Shown: positions 11,026-19,453 of the stretch, one piece after another
Numbering within the stretch: the first letter of the stretch is position 1
How the letters are laid out: every line of letters begins with the position of its first letter
From: an uncultured Sphingomonadaceae bacterium
GTDB taxonomy: Bacteria > Pseudomonadota > Alphaproteobacteria > Sphingomonadales > Sphingomonadaceae
Assembly (NCBI GenBank): GCA_937996655.1
Contig: CALKUK010000011.1
Span: 186,001 to 250,000 of the forward strand
DNA: 64,000 bases
Direction of reading: 5' to 3'
Program-made: the position numbers and the translations under genes
Notes under the pieces: generated by a model
Databases searched by the model: none
What the model was told of the DNA's origin: nothing
What the model saw: the letters and a program-made list of their open reading frames with translations, nothing else

Positions 11026-11604
11026 ATGAAGACATGGCAACGCTATGCGCTTGGCATCGCTGTCGGGCTGGCCGCCGGAGGTGGCCTCGTCTGGCATAAG
11101 ACGGGATCCGCTTTTGACAGCGGCAGTGTCACCAACGGCATCTGGTCCACATCTCTTAACTACGGCATCGCTTCTGCGGATCCGTTGACCCGCGCCGCCG
11201 TCGCACGGCGTGGTCTGCTCGCTTTGCCGAAGACAGAGACCGTCTATTGGGCTGCATCCCGTGATAGCGATGGCAAGCCGCTCGATGGGTCCTGCACCTA
11301 TGCCCTTTCTGGCAAGGCGCTCGACTCCCGTTGGTGGAGTGTCACCTATTATGATCGGGATGGGTATCTCGTCGCCAATGACGCCCGCATCTGGTCCTTC
11401 AGCGGCGCATCCATCACGCCGGAGGAAAAGGCGGGTTGGACGGTGACGATCGCTCCCGCCAAGCCGGCCTCCGGGCACTGGCTGCCCAGCGCGAAGGGCC
11501 AACCTTTTGAGCTGACCCTGCGGATGTACAATCCCGGTCCAGCGTTTGTGAAGGATCCCGAGGCCGCAGAGCTGCCCGTTTTGAAGAAGGAGGGCTGCGC
11601 ATGA
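11026..11604 (+). CDS. DUF1214 domain protein, membrane-anchored or exported
   Basis: The 192-residue protein starts with a hydrophobic helix (about residues 7-24), followed by a domain with the DUF1214 hallmarks WWSVTYYDRDGYLV, a WTVTIAP strand and HWLPSAKG..FELTLRMY. The ATG at 11026 has GGGGAGG about 8 bases upstream. Its last four bases overlap the start of the DUF1254 gene. Usually DUF1254 and DUF1214 are joined in that order in one longer protein; here they are two short proteins in the opposite order. Function is unknown. Confidence 0.85.
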   Translation: MKTWQRYALGIAVGLAAGGGLVWHKTGSAFDSGSVTNGIWSTSLNYGIASADPLTRAAVARRGLLALPKTETVYWAASRDSDGKPLDGSCTYALSGKALDSRWWSVTYYDRDGYLVANDARIWSFSGASITPEEKAGWTVTIAPAKPASGHWLPSAKGQPFELTLRMYNPGPAFVKDPEAAELPVLKKEGCA

Positions 11605-12119
11605 AACAGTGGTTTGGCCCCGCCGCGATTGCCTTGCTCGCTGCTGCTGCTGCCTGGCATGGCGGCCTTGCCTTGGCGACCTATGGCCTGATGGAGGCTG
11701 CTGTTCGCAAGACAGCTGCAGATACTGGTCTGAACAAAATGCGCTACAACGCGCTCGCGACGCCGGAGAATCAGCCCATCGTTCGGCCCAGCCCGGACCT
11801 TGCCTATTCGGCATGCGCTTATGATCTGACAAATGGCCCGGTTGAAGTGACGATGGCGCCCGTGCCGGGACGCTATTCCTCGCTCAGCGTGTTCGACGCG
11901 CGGACCGATGTGGTCTTTGTCCGCAATGACCAGCAGGCCAAGGAGAAACCGTTCCAGATCGTCATCGCACGAGAGGGGCAGGCCGTTCCCGCAGGCAAAG
12001 ACGTGGTCCGTGTCGGCTATGATCGCGGGATCGCGCTGATCCGGTTGTTGCTCAATAGTCCGTCTGAGATCAAATCGCTGGAGCCTCTCCGGCGGCAGTC
12101 GAGCTGCCGCCAGATTTAG
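11601..12119 (+). CDS. DUF1254 domain protein, membrane-anchored or exported
   Basis: The 172-residue protein has an N-terminal hydrophobic segment (about residues 7-27) and then the DUF1254 signature: YSACAYDLTNGPVEV followed by GRYSSLSVFD. It starts within the stop of the DUF1214 gene (ATGA at 11601-11604), so the two are translationally coupled and probably act together. Its stop overlaps the stop of tadC on the other strand by three bases. Function is unknown. Confidence 0.83.
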   Translation: MKQWFGPAAIALLAAAAAWHGGLALATYGLMEAAVRKTAADTGLNKMRYNALATPENQPIVRPSPDLAYSACAYDLTNGPVEVTMAPVPGRYSSLSVFDARTDVVFVRNDQQAKEKPFQIVIAREGQAVPAGKDVVRVGYDRGIALIRLLLNSPSEIKSLEPLRRQSSCRQI

Positions 12120-13117
12120 CCCAGTCGATTGACGAAGTTGTCGCTGATCGAACAGGCCGCCGGGCCAAGAATAACGATGAAGAGCACCGGCAGAATGAAC
12201 AGGATCAGCGGCACCGTCATGATGGCGGGCAAGCGGGCGGCCTTTTCTTCCGCACGCATCATACGTTCGTTGCGGAATTCGGCGGACAGAACGCGCAGCG
12301 CAGACGCAAGCGGGGTGCCGTATTTTTCGGTCTGGATCATGGTCGTCACGACGCCCTTGATTGCATCGAGCGGGACGCGCGTCGCGAGGTTTTCAAACGC
12401 GGTTCGACGGTCTGTCAGGAAGCCGAGTTCGATGGACGTCAGCGTCAATTCGTCACCCAGTTCCGGATAGCCGCGGCCAAGTTCCTTCGCCACGCGGCCA
12501 AAGGAGGCGTCGACCGTCAGACCGGCTTCTGCGCAGATGACAAGCAGATCGAGTGCATCAGGCAGACCTTTGCGGATCGCGTCCGAGCGCTTGGAAATCT
12601 TGTTCTGCAAAAAGATGTCGGGCGCCTTATAGCTGCCGATCAGGGCGGCGGCAGCGACCCCGAAACGCTTGAACGGCGTCAGGTCCGGCCAGTGGTTCAT
12701 GACGTAGATCATGAACACAGCCGTGCCGCCGATGACGATCGGCAGGATCAGGCGGCCGAAGATGACGGCAACGGCCAGTTCTTTTGACCGGATACCCGCC
12801 TGCATCAGCTTGATCTGCGCTTCCTTGACCTGCGATTCCTGCAGCATCTTGAAGGTCGACAGGAAGCCGCGCAGCTTGTCTGTGCGCTGGTTGTTGTGCG
12901 TGATTTTGGTGCGGCGCTTTGACGTGGAGGCAACGATCCCGGCCTTCAACTGCTCGCGCCGTTCGTTCAGCGCTTTGACCCGCTTGGCCATGGGATCGCG
13001 CACCGTTGTCGCGGCATAAAGCGCGACAAGCATGGCAAGCGCCGCGACAGCGGTGAGCAGCGTCGCCACCCACATAACGTCGACACCCATCAGAGTCGGA
13101 CCGGATACTGGTTGCAT
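12116..13117 (-). CDS. tadC: Tad pilus inner-membrane protein TadC (type II secretion F family)
   Basis: The 333-residue protein has an N-terminal transmembrane helix (about residues 15-40), a cytosolic region, and the T2SSF domain with helices near residues 120-150 and at the C-terminus. With TadB it forms the platform for Flp/Tad pilus assembly. It is last in the cpaA-tadC order. The ATG at 13117 is used; in-frame ATGs at 13090 and 13075 are alternatives, and an AGGGAG lies about 13 bases upstream. The stop overlaps that of the convergent DUF1254 gene. Confidence 0.93.
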   Translation of the reverse strand: MQPVSGPTLMGVDVMWVATLLTAVAALAMLVALYAATTVRDPMAKRVKALNERREQLKAGIVASTSKRRTKITHNNQRTDKLRGFLSTFKMLQESQVKEAQIKLMQAGIRSKELAVAVIFGRLILPIVIGGTAVFMIYVMNHWPDLTPFKRFGVAAAALIGSYKAPDIFLQNKISKRSDAIRKGLPDALDLLVICAEAGLTVDASFGRVAKELGRGYPELGDELTLTSIELGFLTDRRTAFENLATRVPLDAIKGVVTTMIQTEKYGTPLASALRVLSAEFRNERMMRAEEKAARLPAIMTVPLILFILPVLFIVILGPAACSISDNFVNRLG

Positions 13118-13141
13118 GTTCTTGTCTCGCTCCCTGATCCG

Positions 13142-14107
13142 TTAGATTTCAAAGCTGACCATTTTGGCCATGATGCCGACGCCGAAGCCCATCCAGACGA
13201 GCCCGCCAAGGCCGATGACCATCAGGCGCTGGTCCGAGAAGAAGTCGTCAATGTAGCCCGGGTTCATCGTGTACAGCAGACCAAACACGATGAAGGGCAA
13301 GGAGCCGACAATATAAGCCGACGCCTTCGATTCCGACGACATGGCGCGGATCTTCAGCTTCATCTGTGACCGCTTGCGCAGCACGTCAGCCAGGTTTGAA
13401 AGCGTCTCCGCCAAGTTGCCGCCCGTTTCGCGCTGAATGGCGAGCGAGATGCAAAAGAACTGGAATTCCGGAATGTTGAGCCGGGTCGCCGCATCCTGCA
13501 GGGCTTCGTCCATCGTGCGCCCGATTTTGATCTTATCGGCCACGAACTGAAATTCATCGCCCACAGCACCCGGCAATTCCTTGCCGACAATGCCAAGCGT
13601 TTCCGAAATCGGAAGGCCGGATCGCAAGCCGCGAACCATCAGTTCGATCGCGTCGGGAAAGCGGACATTGAAATCGCCAATGCGTTTCCCGATCAGAAAG
13701 CCGATCACCAGGTGTGGCAGCCCAAGGCCGAGCACAAAGCCCGCCAACACGCCCAGCAGAACAGGGGCGCCCTTCATCATCAGGGCGGTGGCTGTCACCA
13801 CAGCGACGCCGATGCAGGTCAACACATAGTTTCGCAGCGTCCAGCTTTTGCCGGTGCGCTGGATACGCTTGGCCAGAAGCTCCGGGTTGGGGATCAGGCT
13901 GCTGCCGCTATTCTGGTTTGGCGCAGGCTTGGAGGCAATCAGCTTGCGCATCTGTTTTTCAACAGAGTTGGTGGCAGCGCCGTGTCGTTCCTTCAGTTCA
14001 TCCAGACGGCGATGATAGGCCTTGCCCTGCGACGGGCCGGACATGGCAAGATAGAGCAGGGCAATGGCCAGCAGGGCTCCAGAGCCAAGCATGATAAGAG
14101 ACATCAT
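13142..14107 (-). CDS. tadB: Tad pilus inner-membrane protein TadB (type II secretion F family)
   Basis: The 321-residue protein carries an N-terminal helix, two central helices (about residues 90-135) and the T2SSF domain with the segment RETGGNLAETLSNLADVLR, typical of TadB. It forms the pilus platform with TadC, 24 bases downstream. AGGAAAG lies about 10 bases upstream of the ATG at 14107. In related clusters cpaF sits directly upstream; here the next gene upstream is cpaE, only 52 bases away. Confidence 0.94.
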   Translation of the reverse strand: MMSLIMLGSGALLAIALLYLAMSGPSQGKAYHRRLDELKERHGAATNSVEKQMRKLIASKPAPNQNSGSSLIPNPELLAKRIQRTGKSWTLRNYVLTCIGVAVVTATALMMKGAPVLLGVLAGFVLGLGLPHLVIGFLIGKRIGDFNVRFPDAIELMVRGLRSGLPISETLGIVGKELPGAVGDEFQFVADKIKIGRTMDEALQDAATRLNIPEFQFFCISLAIQRETGGNLAETLSNLADVLRKRSQMKLKIRAMSSESKASAYIVGSLPFIVFGLLYTMNPGYIDDFFSDQRLMVIGLGGLVWMGFGVGIMAKMVSFEI

Positions 14108-14159
14108 CTTACTGCCACTTTCCTATCTTCAAACGACCAACGCAGGATCATTCAGCCGC

Positions 14160-15476
14160 TCAGGCGACGGGTTCGGACGATGCCGGCTTCGCCGCTTTTT
14201 TGGGAAGCAGGGACTTCAGATCACCAATTTTGGCCATCAATGAAGGCTTTGCTGCGGCCTTTGCACCCATGATCGGCAGGTCAGCATCCTGACCGGCAAT
14301 AGCGAGCATCCGGGTCACGACATCCTGCAACGCACCGCCGATCTTGGATCCCTTGCCGGCGTCAGCCAAGGGCTTGCCCAGCTTGGCCGCTTGGCTCGTC
14401 ACCTTCAGGTCATAGGGGATCACGACGTCGATCTTGCGCTCGATAGAGGCTTCGAAATCCTTCTTGGTGATTTCAGGCGTCGCGCCTGCCACCACCTTGT
14501 TCAGGACAACGACGACCTGCGATTGCGGTGCGTTTGATTTCAGCCAGGAAAGAATGCGGATCACGTCACGTGCGGATGCCAGCGTCAGTTCTGCCACAAC
14601 GATGGTTAAATGCACGTCGCCCATGAGATGCGGATGCTGGACCAGAATGTTGCGCGGCAGATCGATCACGGTGCATTCAAACGCCGTCTTCATTTCTTCC
14701 TGCAACAGGTGGAATGCGGTCCCGTCCGTCAGCGTTGGCTGGTGGATGGGAGCTTCTGCCGAAAGGATGGCGAGCTTCTCGCTCGCCTTCACCATGGCGC
14801 GTTCGATGAAGAGACCGTCGATACGGCTCGGGTTTTCGATGGCGTCGGTCAGGCCGCGGCCGGGTTCCAGATCCAGCGTCAGGGCACCTGTTCCGAAATG
14901 CAGATCAAGATCGAGCAGCGAAGTCGAACGGCGTTCCTTTTCGGCAAGCAACCAGGCGATGGACGTGGCCAGCGTCGATGCGCCAGAGCCGCCACGTGCG
15001 CCGACGACAGCCGTCATCAGATGCGGGCGCTCCACAGGGCCTTCACCGGGCTTTGGCGCATGGAGCACAGCCTGTGCATGCGATAGGGCATCGCGCAGCT
15101 GATCCGGGCTGAAGGGCTTCAGGAGATAGTCCTGAATGCCGCTGGCCAACAGATCGCGGTACAGGCGAACGTCGTTCACCTGGCCTGCCGCGATGACGAC
15201 AGTGCCGGGTTCGCAGACTTCTGCCAGCGCGTTGATGTCGTTCAGCGGATCGCCGGATTCAGACAGATCGACGAACAGAATGTTCGGGCTTGCGGCAACC
15301 GAAAGCGTCTGCACGGCGTTGCGAAGACCACCCTTGTGGACCTTTTCAACCGGCCAGCCCATTTCGACGACGACCGGACGGATGACGTCGGCTGCGTTGT
15401 CGTCACAGACGAAGGCTGCAAACGGATCGCGGTTCGAGGCGCCACCGCCACGCGAAGGAGACCAGGGAGCGTTCAT
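14160..15476 (-). CDS. cpaE: Tad pilus localization ATPase CpaE/TadZ
   Basis: The 438-residue protein has an N-terminal receiver-like domain (about residues 20-135) that keeps an Asp in NILFVDLS and a Lys in YLLKPF. A MinD/ParA-like ATPase domain follows, with the variant Walker A GARGGSGASTLAT and the switch segment LLDLDLHFG. The family positions the pilus machine at a cell pole. The C-terminal 40 residues are Ala/Lys/Pro-rich. Its ATG shares one base with the cpaD stop (TGATG at 15474-15478). Confidence 0.95.
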   Translation of the reverse strand: MNAPWSPSRGGGASNRDPFAAFVCDDNAADVIRPVVVEMGWPVEKVHKGGLRNAVQTLSVAASPNILFVDLSESGDPLNDINALAEVCEPGTVVIAAGQVNDVRLYRDLLASGIQDYLLKPFSPDQLRDALSHAQAVLHAPKPGEGPVERPHLMTAVVGARGGSGASTLATSIAWLLAEKERRSTSLLDLDLHFGTGALTLDLEPGRGLTDAIENPSRIDGLFIERAMVKASEKLAILSAEAPIHQPTLTDGTAFHLLQEEMKTAFECTVIDLPRNILVQHPHLMGDVHLTIVVAELTLASARDVIRILSWLKSNAPQSQVVVVLNKVVAGATPEITKKDFEASIERKIDVVIPYDLKVTSQAAKLGKPLADAGKGSKIGGALQDVVTRMLAIAGQDADLPIMGAKAAAKPSLMAKIGDLKSLLPKKAAKPASSEPVA

Positions 15477-16099
15477 CAGTTCTTGGTTCCTTCCTTGATC
15501 AAGCCGTTTGCACCCGTTGTCGGGGCGTCACGATACGTCTTGACGGCCTTGCTGGAGGCCAGTGTGGATGAGACCGGGCTGCCGGAGCGGCCGGAGACGA
15601 GATCCTCTGGATTGGCGATCATCGCAGCCAGATTGCTGTTGGTCGCGCAGCCAAAGTTGGAAGAGGCATGGCCCGTCATGTCCGGCTGCGAGGCGCGGCT
15701 CCAGTCCGGGCAGCTTGGCACGCTCGCCTTGATGCGGCTGACGATGACGCGGACATTGCCGGGGGCAATTTCGCCTTCGGTCAGCGGAGCTGTCTCGTCC
15801 AGCAGCAGGCCGTAGCGCGCTGCAAGCGAGGCAACGGCTTCCCGCGTGGCGCGGGTGTCACCGGCGCTGGAGACATCGACCGAAACGCGGTCCCCATAGC
15901 TGAGCTTCATGGCTTCAAACCAACCGGCCAGTCGATGCAGATCGGCCTGTTCGAGGCCGCCTTGACCGGCGACATCGTAAACATAGTCTGTGCGCTGGAT
16001 CACCGGCTGGTGAACACTGCTCAGGCTGCGGTTTTCCGTGCCGCAAGCCGAAACGGCCAGAGCCAGACCAAGAAGGAGTGTGTGACGTGCCTTGTACAT
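15476..16099 (-). CDS. cpaD: Tad pilus biogenesis lipoprotein CpaD
   Basis: The 207-residue protein has a lipoprotein signal peptide with lipobox VSAC near residue 18 and a CpaD domain, including NVRVIVSR and a Cys-containing segment around CPDWS and NFGCATNSNLAAMI. It is an outer-membrane partner of the CpaC secretin. Two ATGs compete: 16105 is only 3 bases after AAGGA, whereas 16099 is about 9 bases after it and is preferred. It sits 21 bases after cpaC and overlaps cpaE by one base. Confidence 0.93.
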   Translation of the reverse strand: MYKARHTLLLGLALAVSACGTENRSLSSVHQPVIQRTDYVYDVAGQGGLEQADLHRLAGWFEAMKLSYGDRVSVDVSSAGDTRATREAVASLAARYGLLLDETAPLTEGEIAPGNVRVIVSRIKASVPSCPDWSRASQPDMTGHASSNFGCATNSNLAAMIANPEDLVSGRSGSPVSSTLASSKAVKTYRDAPTTGANGLIKEGTKN

Positions 16100-16120
16100 G
16101 ACCATTGTTCCTTCCGCCAA

Positions 16121-17794
16121 TCAGTTGCCAAAGCCTGGAGCCGGCGCATTCGCCGCTGCGGCCTTGCGCGATTTCTTAGAGAGCGCTGAATTCTGGGCCG
16201 GCACTGGGAGCATCGCACCAACAGACGGGGCGGCGGGTACGGTGACCGGATCGCCCATTGTCGGCTTCTTGCTCTCGTCGCCGGTTTTGCCGCTGAAGGT
16301 CTGACCCTTGATGATGCGATCAAAATCGCTCGGCGTGCGATAGCCGTCGGTCGGCAGCTTGATCTCACCGGCGGAAACCGGCTTCACCAGATATGGCGTC
16401 ACGACGATCACGAGTTCAGTTTCATTTTTACGGAAGCTGTTTGACCTGAACAGCGTGCCGAGCACGGGCAGGTTGCCAAGGCCCGGTGCACGGTCAATCG
16501 AGTTGTTCTGCGTGTTCTGCATCAGGCCGCCGATCATGAAGCTCTGGCCGGAGCCGAGTTCCACGGTCGTCTCGACACGCCGAGTGGCAAGCGCCGGGAC
16601 CTGGAAGCCGTTGATGACCACCGAGCCTGCCGAGGTCAGCTGCGAAACTTCCGGCCGGACACGCATGGAGATTCGGCCATCGGACAATACTGTCGGCGTA
16701 AAGGCTAGGCTGACGCCATATTGCTTATACTCAATCGACACCTGACCCAGAGAGGTCGAAAGCGGGATCGGAATTTCACCGCCGGCAAGGAAGCTTGCGG
16801 TTTCACCCGAAAGTGCGGTCAGCGTCGGCTGGGCGAGAGTTGTCGCCATCCCGTCGCTTTCGGCAAGGTCGATGGCCGATGCGAGATCAAGGCCCAACAG
16901 GCGACCGGCAAGGCCGATGCTCGTTTTGCCTGCGCCAAGGCCAAGCGACTTGAAGTCATAGGCCGTGCCGCCCTTGGCAATGAACTGGCCCGTGGACGGA
17001 TCAAACGGAAGCGATATCGAGCCGCTCGGTAGGCCGAACACCGACGATGCATCCAGCTTGGGAAGGCCTGTGAGGTCCTGCGTGCCGATCGAGCCGAAGT
17101 TGCGACCCTGGGCGATGCCCATCAGGAAGCCACCGGTCGTATCGCGTGACAGCAGGTTGACGCCAAATTCCTTGACCAGCTGGCGGTTCACCTCGGCGAT
17201 CTTCACCTGCAGATTGACCTGCAGCGGCGTCGCCGTTTTTGTGCGGTTCACGACTTCAATGTCGTTGCCGACAAAGGCCTTGGCCAGCCGTTCAGCCTCG
17301 GCACCGTCTTCTGGCGATGCGACCGTGCCGGTCAACAGCACCAGACCATTCATCGTGGTCGCCTTGATGTCGGCATCCGGCATGGCGAGGTTCAACATCT
17401 CATCAATTGAGTTGACGTTGGCGCCGACGCGGACGTTGGCGGAATAGACAACCTTGCCGGCGGCAGTGGTTGCAAACACCGTTGATTCGCCGCTCGCCTT
17501 CCCCAGAATGTAGATCTGGCGGGGGGAGCGGACCTGAACGTCTGCAACATCCTGGTTAGAGATCAGGACGTCCGAGATGGCGGCCGGCAGGGTGACCAGC
17601 TGACCACGACCCTTAGAGAGCGTAATCTCCGTCGCGGCGCGCTGCGTTACCGGCGTGCTTGGGCCGGAGACCTGGATGGAGCGGGCCGCTGCGCGCTTCG
17701 GCGCGGCTGCCGCGGCGGCGGTCGTCACAAGGGCGACCGAGATGGCGGACGCCGCGAGAAGCGCCTTGCGCCCGAAATTGGTGTTGGTGCTCAT
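16121..17794 (-). CDS. cpaC: Tad pilus outer-membrane secretin CpaC/RcpA
   Basis: The 557-residue protein starts with a signal peptide (about residues 1-30). It continues with the pilus/secretion N-terminal domain (EITLSKGRGQLVTLP, then QIYILGKASGESTVF), a BON-like region near LLTGTVASPEDG, and a C-terminal secretin domain with LGNLPVLGTLFRS. It forms the outer-membrane channel for the Flp pilus. The start at 17794 is chosen for the signal peptide and for GGGGGCAAG upstream; the open frame continuing to 17935 lies within cpaB. It begins one base after the cpaB stop. Confidence 0.96.
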   Translation of the reverse strand: MSTNTNFGRKALLAASAISVALVTTAAAAAAPKRAAARSIQVSGPSTPVTQRAATEITLSKGRGQLVTLPAAISDVLISNQDVADVQVRSPRQIYILGKASGESTVFATTAAGKVVYSANVRVGANVNSIDEMLNLAMPDADIKATTMNGLVLLTGTVASPEDGAEAERLAKAFVGNDIEVVNRTKTATPLQVNLQVKIAEVNRQLVKEFGVNLLSRDTTGGFLMGIAQGRNFGSIGTQDLTGLPKLDASSVFGLPSGSISLPFDPSTGQFIAKGGTAYDFKSLGLGAGKTSIGLAGRLLGLDLASAIDLAESDGMATTLAQPTLTALSGETASFLAGGEIPIPLSTSLGQVSIEYKQYGVSLAFTPTVLSDGRISMRVRPEVSQLTSAGSVVINGFQVPALATRRVETTVELGSGQSFMIGGLMQNTQNNSIDRAPGLGNLPVLGTLFRSNSFRKNETELVIVVTPYLVKPVSAGEIKLPTDGYRTPSDFDRIIKGQTFSGKTGDESKKPTMGDPVTVPAAPSVGAMLPVPAQNSALSKKSRKAAAANAPAPGFGN

Positions 17795-17795
17795 G

Positions 17796-18812
17796 TTACT
17801 TGCCCCCAAACGTGACTTCAGTGGGTGTCGAGCTGCGCCAGACTTTGACCACAGGGCCACGGGCTGCAGGATCGACGGTTGCGCCGCCTGACGGCGCTGC
17901 GCCGCCATTGGACGCGCCGGAGTTGGACTGGGCACGCGGCACCGAACGGCGCTGGAAGCGTGAGACGTCTGCCCCCGTCACAAAGGTCGGGTCGGTATCG
18001 ACCGGACGCGATGCAATGGCGAGCAGCATCTGCTTTTCAGCCTTCGGATCGGCGCCTTCGGGAACACGCACATCGCCTGAGGCAATCGCACGTTCCAGTT
18101 CCGAGGCATTGTCGGCAATGGAGCGCAGGGACAGCGAGAGCTGACCGATCGACTGGGCAACGGCAATTTTTTCCGCGATGCGCGGGGTGACTTCGAGTGT
18201 GACATTCGACGACACCTTCACTTCGGCGTTGCCGTCCTTGTCTTCCGACACGGTCCGCTGGTCTGTTGCGAGAACGCGGACATTGCGGATGATGGTTTCA
18301 GAGGTGCGCAGGGCGGGGCCGTCGCTGCCGTCCACGGTCTGCGTCAGCACCATGTCCACCCGGTCCCCCGGGAAGACGAAGCCGGCAACGCCGCTTTGCG
18401 CGGACACCGACACCGTGACAGCGCGCATGCCTGGGCCAAGTGCGGCGGCGAGGAAGCCGCGATCACCAGACTTGACGAGCGCGCCCTGTGTGATCGGCTG
18501 CCCCGCCGAAATCGCGGTGCGGACGACGGTGCCGTTCAGCTTGTTGAGATCGACATTCTGCCCTTCGACATAATAGGCGTTCTCCATCAGCTCCTTCGGC
18601 CAGGGCTGATAGCGGAAGCTGTCAGGGCCGATGATGGTGCCAACGGGCAGGGCGCGGGTTGCGACCAGAATCTTTGGTCCAACGGGCTGCGGGGCGACTG
18701 CGGCTTGAGCCTGCGGGGCTGGTGCCCCTGCAAACATGTTCTTCGCCATAAAGGCCGTGACACCCGCAATAATGAGCGCCCCGACCAGGAGTGCGATTTT
18801 CTTAGGATCCAT
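17796..18812 (-). CDS. cpaB: Tad pilus assembly protein CpaB/RcpC
   Basis: The 338-residue protein has an N-terminal transmembrane anchor (about residues 5-25) and a SAF domain (ILVATRALPVGTIIGP), followed by the RcpC-type region GFVFPGDRVDMVLTQ. It is thought to help secretin function in the periplasm. Two ATGs lie close together: 18821 is immediately after AAGGGGA, while 18812 is about 10 bases after it and is preferred. It sits 49 bases downstream of cpaA. Confidence 0.95.
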   Translation of the reverse strand: MDPKKIALLVGALIIAGVTAFMAKNMFAGAPAPQAQAAVAPQPVGPKILVATRALPVGTIIGPDSFRYQPWPKELMENAYYVEGQNVDLNKLNGTVVRTAISAGQPITQGALVKSGDRGFLAAALGPGMRAVTVSVSAQSGVAGFVFPGDRVDMVLTQTVDGSDGPALRTSETIIRNVRVLATDQRTVSEDKDGNAEVKVSSNVTLEVTPRIAEKIAVAQSIGQLSLSLRSIADNASELERAIASGDVRVPEGADPKAEKQMLLAIASRPVDTDPTFVTGADVSRFQRRSVPRAQSNSGASNGGAAPSGGATVDPAARGPVVKVWRSSTPTEVTFGGK

Positions 18813-18861
18813 GACGCGCATTCCCCTTGCCGCGTGGGTTAATCATTCAAGGTAAGAGTGA

Positions 18862-19335
18862 TCACCCAAAATGGTTAAGATATCGTTCGTGAATGGCCCA
18901 GATGCCCGCCACCGAGATGGCGACCCCATATGGAACCTCGATGGAATTGCCCGTTTTCAGAGCCTTTTCCCGCGCCCACATGCCAATTGTTATGATCCCG
19001 CCGACAATCGACATGACCATCAAAAGCTGCAGGAACGCGATGGCTGGAAACCAGAGCGCGAGCGCGGCGATCAGTTTGACATCACCTCCGCCCATCGCGT
19101 TGAGCGCAAAGAAGATCGAAAACAGGACCATGAAACCGATGGCGACGCCAATCTGCAGGACAACGTCCGGCCAGAGCGGCATGCCCGAAAGGCCCCACAT
19201 GATCGGGGCTAACGCCGCGATCGCGATGACGAGCCAGTTCGGAATGGTGCGCGCACGGACATCCCCGACAGCGGCATAAGCCAGCATGAGGGCGAGCCCG
19301 ACATAAAGCGTCATGATGGGTGTAAGACCGTTCAT
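18862..19335 (-). CDS. cpaA: Prepilin peptidase CpaA (A24 family)
   Basis: The 157-residue membrane protein has about five hydrophobic helices and the two A24 aspartates, one in GDVRARTIPN (near residue 25) and one in the GGGDVK motif (near residue 84). It processes the N-terminus of Flp-type prepilins. It is the first gene of this cluster; a GGGGAT precedes the ATG at 19335. The 118-base gap to the divergent oxidoreductase gene is too short to encode an Flp pilin, which is normally found just upstream. Confidence 0.95.
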   Translation of the reverse strand: MNGLTPIMTLYVGLALMLAYAAVGDVRARTIPNWLVIAIAALAPIMWGLSGMPLWPDVVLQIGVAIGFMVLFSIFFALNAMGGGDVKLIAALALWFPAIAFLQLLMVMSIVGGIITIGMWAREKALKTGNSIEVPYGVAISVAGIWAIHERYLNHFG

Positions 19336-19453
19336 GGCGATCCCCTATAAGCAGGACGCATTATCAAAGCGTAACTAAGTAATTGAAGGTGCCGTAGGCC
19401 GTGGCCCAAAGGGCAGGGTTGACCACTTCCTGCCCTATCGCCACTGCATTCCA

